DNA from: Syngnathus acus
Taxonomy: Eukaryota > Chordata > Actinopteri > Syngnathiformes > Syngnathidae
Direction: 5' to 3'
NCBI RefSeq assembly: GCF_901709675.1
Contig: NC_051094.1
Coordinates: 7,930,501-7,994,500 of the forward strand
DNA: 64,000 bases
The notes under the pieces are model-generated. The model saw only the letters and a list, made by a program, of their open reading frames with translations. It did no database searches and was not told where the DNA came from. Shown in pieces: positions 63,051 through 64,000 of this stretch (position 1 is its first letter; each line of letters opens with the position of its first letter). Both the position numbers and the translations under genes were made by a program.

Positions 63051-64000
63051 TCAGTTGCAGCAGGAGAAGTTGGGCTTTTTCCCGGGAGCATCCAAATTGG
63101 GCAGAGACTGGTGAAAACCTGTCTCGTCCAACTTAGAATGTTTGGTCACTTGCCTTAGTTACAAGACAATAAACAAATAAGAAAGTTAAAAAAATAAAAT
63201 AAAAATCAACCTCCCAAAACACGCATGTGAAGATACGTATGTGGTTGTAGAATTCTGGAAGGCAGCAAAACTTTTACCTGGCAAGATGCAGCACAGCTTC
63301 CAGGATATTGGAGCCATCTTTGGCACTGGTTTCACAGAACAGCGTGTTGTAGGTCTGCTTGCAGAAACATAAAGACATGCGGAATTCAAGAAGCATCTCT
63401 GTTCAAACATTGCACCATAAAAAAGTACAAGCCATTTTCAACACTCAAGATTGGTCAATAATTACATAAAACACTACGTCTGTGTATGTATGTATATAAT
63501 AATTGCAATTACAACCCTTTTGATATGAGGCAATTGGATTCTTGCTCCTCACATCGGTGCTTGATCTCGATTCCTAACAAATGGCGATTGTTCACTATAT
63601 GTGTGTCATGACAATAATCGTGATCATCACCATTGCCAGTTTCTCGCCGTAGCTGGTGGGCACACAGTTGGCCGCCCCTTGCCTGAGGTCACATTTGTTA
63701 CCCACCAGCATGATGGGGACATCCTCCTGACCCATGTCCTGTATACGCACATGCACAAAACATCACCACAAATCATAGCAAAGCTTCATCACTATCACAC
63801 AACACACAAAAGAGTACCCTGGTAACACTTACACATCTGCTGCTTGTGTAAAAAGGAAGAAACAAGGATATAGTAAGAATGCAAAGGAGATTGGAAAGTG
63901 AAAGTCAGACGTTTGGCGTTTACCTCAATCATGTCGACCCACTCCCTCACGTTTAAGAAGCTCTTCTCACATGTCACGTCATACAGCAGCAGAACACCAT
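63051..64000 (-). CDS. rasef: RASEF, EF-hand/Rab-type GTPase (C-terminal GTPase part only)
   Basis: Four exons join in frame: 64000-63924 (partial), 63738-63631, 63354-63278, 63153-63051, giving the last 120 or so residues. They encode the second half of a Rab-type G domain: [20 protein letters not shown], then [12 protein letters not shown] with the G4 motif NKCD, then [20 protein letters not shown] with the G5 motif SAK. The tail ends NFSCCN, a double-cysteine prenylation signal. RASEF (Rab45) is a large GTPase with N-terminal EF-hands and a coiled coil; its EF-hand and coiled-coil exons would lie beyond base 64000. It binds membranes near the nucleus (family knowledge). The phrase [18 protein letters not shown] and the TLE1 neighbour in the same orientation, as on human 9q21, support rasef over CRACR2A or RAB44. 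Confidence 0.88.

Overview
This is a vertebrate genomic window, almost certainly from a teleost fish and probably a percomorph. The genes are intron-split with canonical GT/AG junctions, the spacers are AT-rich and full of long (CA)n tracts, and the dispersed repeats look fish-specific (a palindromic MITE, a hAT MITE and a tRNA-derived SINE). There are no bacterial-style operons. I do not assign a species.

Layout: five genes are recognisable along most or all of their length, plus one partial gene at each edge. (1) 1-416, minus: the start of fem1c, an ankyrin-repeat substrate receptor. (2) 2723-3921, minus: tmed7, a three-exon p24 cargo receptor. (3) 5223-9701, plus: mex3c, two KH domains and a RING, in five coding exons. 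(4) 12798-15937, minus: smad4, nine coding exons and 510 aa. (5) 25043-41893, minus: tle1 (Groucho corepressor), where I could place all 20 coding exons in frame (784 aa). (6) 63051-64000, minus: the Rab-GTPase end of rasef. tmed7 and mex3c are head to head over a 1.3 kb promoter interval; mex3c and smad4 converge; tle1 and rasef are in tandem. The spaces 16-25 kb and 43-62 kb are gene-poor and hold microsatellites, MITEs, SINEs and some GC-richer islands that could be regulatory. In human, FEM1C/TMED7 lie on 5q, SMAD4/MEX3C on 18q21 and TLE1/RASEF on 9q21, so this window joins three two-gene blocks in one 64 kb stretch.

Functionally the genes are mostly regulators: proteostasis (fem1c, mex3c RING), secretory transport (tmed7), mRNA binding (mex3c), TGF-beta/BMP transcription (smad4), corepression (tle1) and small-GTPase trafficking (rasef). 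They are neighbours by synteny and do not form one pathway. I found no convincing undescribed system. The most interesting items are: extra introns in mex3c, one of which cuts the KH2 GXXG loop at exactly the position where intron 1 cuts the KH1 loop; apparent loss of the mex3c RSDP motif; an unassigned 106 bp open exon near 62.1 kb; a hAT MITE with an 8 bp target duplication; a degenerate satellite in tle1 intron 1; and a hairpin-rich island near 52 kb.
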